DNA from: Peribacillus frigoritolerans
GTDB lineage: Bacteria > Bacillota > Bacilli > Bacillales > DSM-1321
Reading direction: 5' to 3'
Length of the DNA: 64,000 nt
Assembly: GCF_040250305.1 (NCBI RefSeq)
Contig: NZ_CP158190.1
Span: 3,380,001 to 3,444,000, forward strand
Under the pieces are notes generated by a model, which saw nothing but the letters and a program-made list of their open reading frames with translations, had not been told where the DNA came from and ran no database searches. Below are positions 62,347-64,000 of the stretch, piece by piece. Every line of letters starts with the position of its first letter. Position 1 is the stretch's first letter. The translations under genes were made by a program, and so were the position numbers.

Positions 62347-63006
62347 TTATGGCTCCTTTGGCTCAGCAATCTCTATTTTGCTGAAAATGGCTTTTCCCTG
62401 CAGTGCAAGTGTTGCCAGGCGATCAGCTTCCTGATTTTCCTTCCGAGAAATTGGCTTGCAGACCGGAATGATCTTTAATTTATCCAGTTTCGCTTCAATG
62501 CGGTCCAGCCATTTATTTAAGTTTTCTTCCATACAGGGCCATTCACCGGAAAGTTGATTTAAGACAACTAGAGAATCCCCTTTAAAGACACAGCTTTGAT
62601 GGTGGACCCCAAGTTCTTCCATCTGTTTGACCGCTTCATGAAAGGCCGCATATTCAGCTTCATTATTGGATTCGAATTGGTCCAATTTCACGTTGGTGCG
62701 TAACCGCCAGAACTTCTTACCTTGACGAAAATAAATCGCTACACCGAGTCCTGCCACCTTTTCACCTTTTTGAAAACCGCCATCAAAAAAAACCGTCACA
62801 TCCTGCGGCTCTTCCTCAACTTCCGTCAGGAGTTTCTTTAGCTCTTTCTTCGTCCATGTTGTATCGAATTCATCCTTGAATTCCACTTCTTTCAGCCTTC
62901 CTGCCTTTTCAAGGTCTTCCGTAATGACCAGTGCAGTCCCGGCATCAAGCCAATCCGAAACGAAATCGGCAGATGGTTTTTTTGAAGCATGATATGTCCA
63001 TTGCAT
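62347..63006 (-). CDS. ypeP: RNase H-like protein (YpeP)
   Basis: The 219-residue protein has an N-terminal domain of about 95 residues and a C-terminal RNase HI-like fold with the acidic residues in VFFDGGFQ, NNEAEYAAF and FKGDSLVVL. I use the ATG at 63006 behind GAAGGT, giving a length close to B. subtilis YpeP (about 220); the longer frame to 63090 runs into the intergenic region. It probably binds or cleaves RNA/DNA hybrids but the activity of this family is not established. Confidence 0.75.
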   Translation of the reverse strand: MQWTYHASKKPSADFVSDWLDAGTALVITEDLEKAGRLKEVEFKDEFDTTWTKKELKKLLTEVEEEPQDVTVFFDGGFQKGEKVAGLGVAIYFRQGKKFWRLRTNVKLDQFESNNEAEYAAFHEAVKQMEELGVHHQSCVFKGDSLVVLNQLSGEWPCMEENLNKWLDRIEAKLDKLKIIPVCKPISRKENQEADRLATLALQGKAIFSKIEIAEPKEP

Positions 63007-63238
63007 AATTACCTTCAAAGATTTCCAGCTCCTTATCCATTCACCATTCATGAAGAACAGCTTACAATTTTCATACCTTTTTTTCGTCATACCCTTTATA
63101 ATATATTGTAAGCATTTGAATCACTCTTTTTAATTATAGTTCCCATATCAGCCTGAAATTCTCATGTTTCAATCTTATTTTATATGAAACGTTTTTTATT
63201 AAGGCATATTGACAGTTAAACTCGAGGAGGAGCATATA

Positions 63239-63652
63239 TTGATCGAAGTGTATATTGATGGTGCCAGTGCGGGCAATCCCGGGCCGAGCGGCGCAGGTGT
63301 TTTCATAAATAATAACGGTGTGGTCGAGAGGCATTCATTTCCGCTTGGAAATATGGAAAACCATGAAGCGGAGTACCATGCTTTAATCAAAGCATTGGAA
63401 ATTTGTGTAGCCAATAAGTATCAAATCGTTTCTTTCCGTACTGACTCCCAAGCCATCAACCAGGCCATTGAAAAAAGATTTGCAAAAAATAAGTATGCGA
63501 TATTGCTGGAACGGGCGCTAAAGCTTTCCGACGAGCTTGAATTATTTTTCATTAAATGGATTCCAAACCTCGAAAACAAGTCCGCGGATGAATTGGCGAG
63601 ACGGGCCATTCGCATGAATAAGGCTGAGGAAATTCATGAACAAGACAGCTGA
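63239..63652 (+). CDS. ypdQ: RNase HI-family protein (YpdQ-like)
   Basis: The 137-residue RNase HI-fold protein has the catalytic set D-E-D-D visible in YIDGASAGNPGPSGAG, NHEAEYHAL, RTDSQAINQ and SADELARRA. It should cut the RNA strand of RNA/DNA hybrids or act as a related nuclease. The start is the TTG at 63239 behind AGGAGG, not the longer frame from 63209. Its end overlaps the next gene by 17 bp. Confidence 0.8.
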   Translation: MIEVYIDGASAGNPGPSGAGVFINNNGVVERHSFPLGNMENHEAEYHALIKALEICVANKYQIVSFRTDSQAINQAIEKRFAKNKYAILLERALKLSDELELFFIKWIPNLENKSADELARRAIRMNKAEEIHEQDS

Positions 63653-64000
63653 TTTTTCGTTATTATTCGTTGTATTCATCTGGGGTGTCACTTTTGTCAT
63701 GGTTCAAAATGCCCTATCATTTCTTGACCCATTCACGTTTAATGCCGTCCGTTTCTTCATGGCCTTCGTTTTCTTGCTCATTCCTTACATATCGACTTTA
63801 CACAAAAAGGGGAAAACTTGGAATAAGGGCCTCATCATAGCCGGGTTTCATATTGGGGTTTGGCTTTTTCTGGGATATGGGCTTCAAACGATCGGATTGA
63901 ATTATACGACTCCTGCCAAGACAGGCTTCATTACAGGATTAAGTGTCGTCATGGTACCTGTTTTTTCCTTGCTGCTTTTAAAACATCGGCTTTCCCGCAA
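63636..64000 (+). CDS. EamA/DMT-family transporter (partial, runs off right edge)
   Basis: About 121 codons of an open frame start at the ATG at 63636 behind GAGG, inside the end of the RNase HI gene. The translation shows the first helices of a drug/metabolite transporter (FVVFIWGVTFVMVQNALSFL, then a second and third membrane segment). EamA proteins have ten helices in two repeats; the rest lies outside the window. Substrate is unknown. Confidence 0.75.
   Translation, partial: MNKTADFSLLFVVFIWGVTFVMVQNALSFLDPFTFNAVRFFMAFVFLLIPYISTLHKKGKTWNKGLIIAGFHIGVWLFLGYGLQTIGLNYTTPAKTGFITGLSVVMVPVFSLLLLKHRLSR

Overview
The window reads as a chromosomal segment of a low-GC, spore-forming, aerobic Bacillaceae, probably close to Peribacillus or Bacillus. 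The signs are a gerA-type spore germination operon, a SigB-like promoter before a YflT-type stress protein, a proline T-box before proBA, an hmp/nsrR pair, the ypeQ-ypeP-ypdQ neighbourhood, and GC-rich interspersed repeats of the kind seen in that group. Species assignment is inference; no rRNA or marker gene is present.

Most of the window (about 1-32 kb and 43-55 kb) is devoted to taking up and dismantling modified, nitrogen-rich amino acids. From the left: a dimethylamine monooxygenase-like set (DmmA-like partial gene, heme-dependent oxidative N-demethylase, NCS1 transporter, small membrane protein) with a divergent sigma-54 activator; a yibE/F pair with a leader attenuator; a VOC protein; an IclR-controlled cluster holding two dimethylarginine dimethylaminohydrolase-family (DDAH) enzymes, a relic of a further DDAH gene, RocB, an M20 amidohydrolase, an ArcD/YfcC-type antiporter and an amino acid permease; a rocG-like glutamate dehydrogenase with two small partner genes; a divergent amino acid permease and ureohydrolase; two secreted M14 carboxypeptidases; and the frlBONMD fructosamine operon with its regulator FrlR.

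The middle (32.5-43.3 kb) is a complete GerA-type germination operon, a broken germination permease gene, a truncated acetyltransferase, a tandem pair of YjdF/DUF2238-like membrane proteins, two small membrane proteins and YwnF. The next block (43.3-55.4 kb) is a collinear eight-gene minus-strand operon: hydroxyacid dehydrogenase, DUF3311 protein, SSS symporter, ThDP enzyme, Leu/Glu-type dehydrogenase, amino acid permease, aldehyde dehydrogenase and Rieske oxygenase. Its PrpR-type sigma-54 activator lies directly upstream. The right end is housekeeping: proBA, hmp/nsrR, an HD-GYP protein, RNase H-like proteins and the start of an EamA transporter.

The most striking feature is a set of five near-consensus -24/-12 (SigL, sigma-54) promoters upstream of the demethylase operon, the glutamate dehydrogenase, the amino acid permease, the ureohydrolase and the Rieske operon, with two sigma-54 activators encoded locally. 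Together with the DDAH enzymes, which release dimethylamine, and the demethylase set, which may consume it, the window looks like a catabolic island for methylated, guanidino and glycated amino acids. The individual families are known. Their physical combination and the proposed joint pathway are inference from this sequence.
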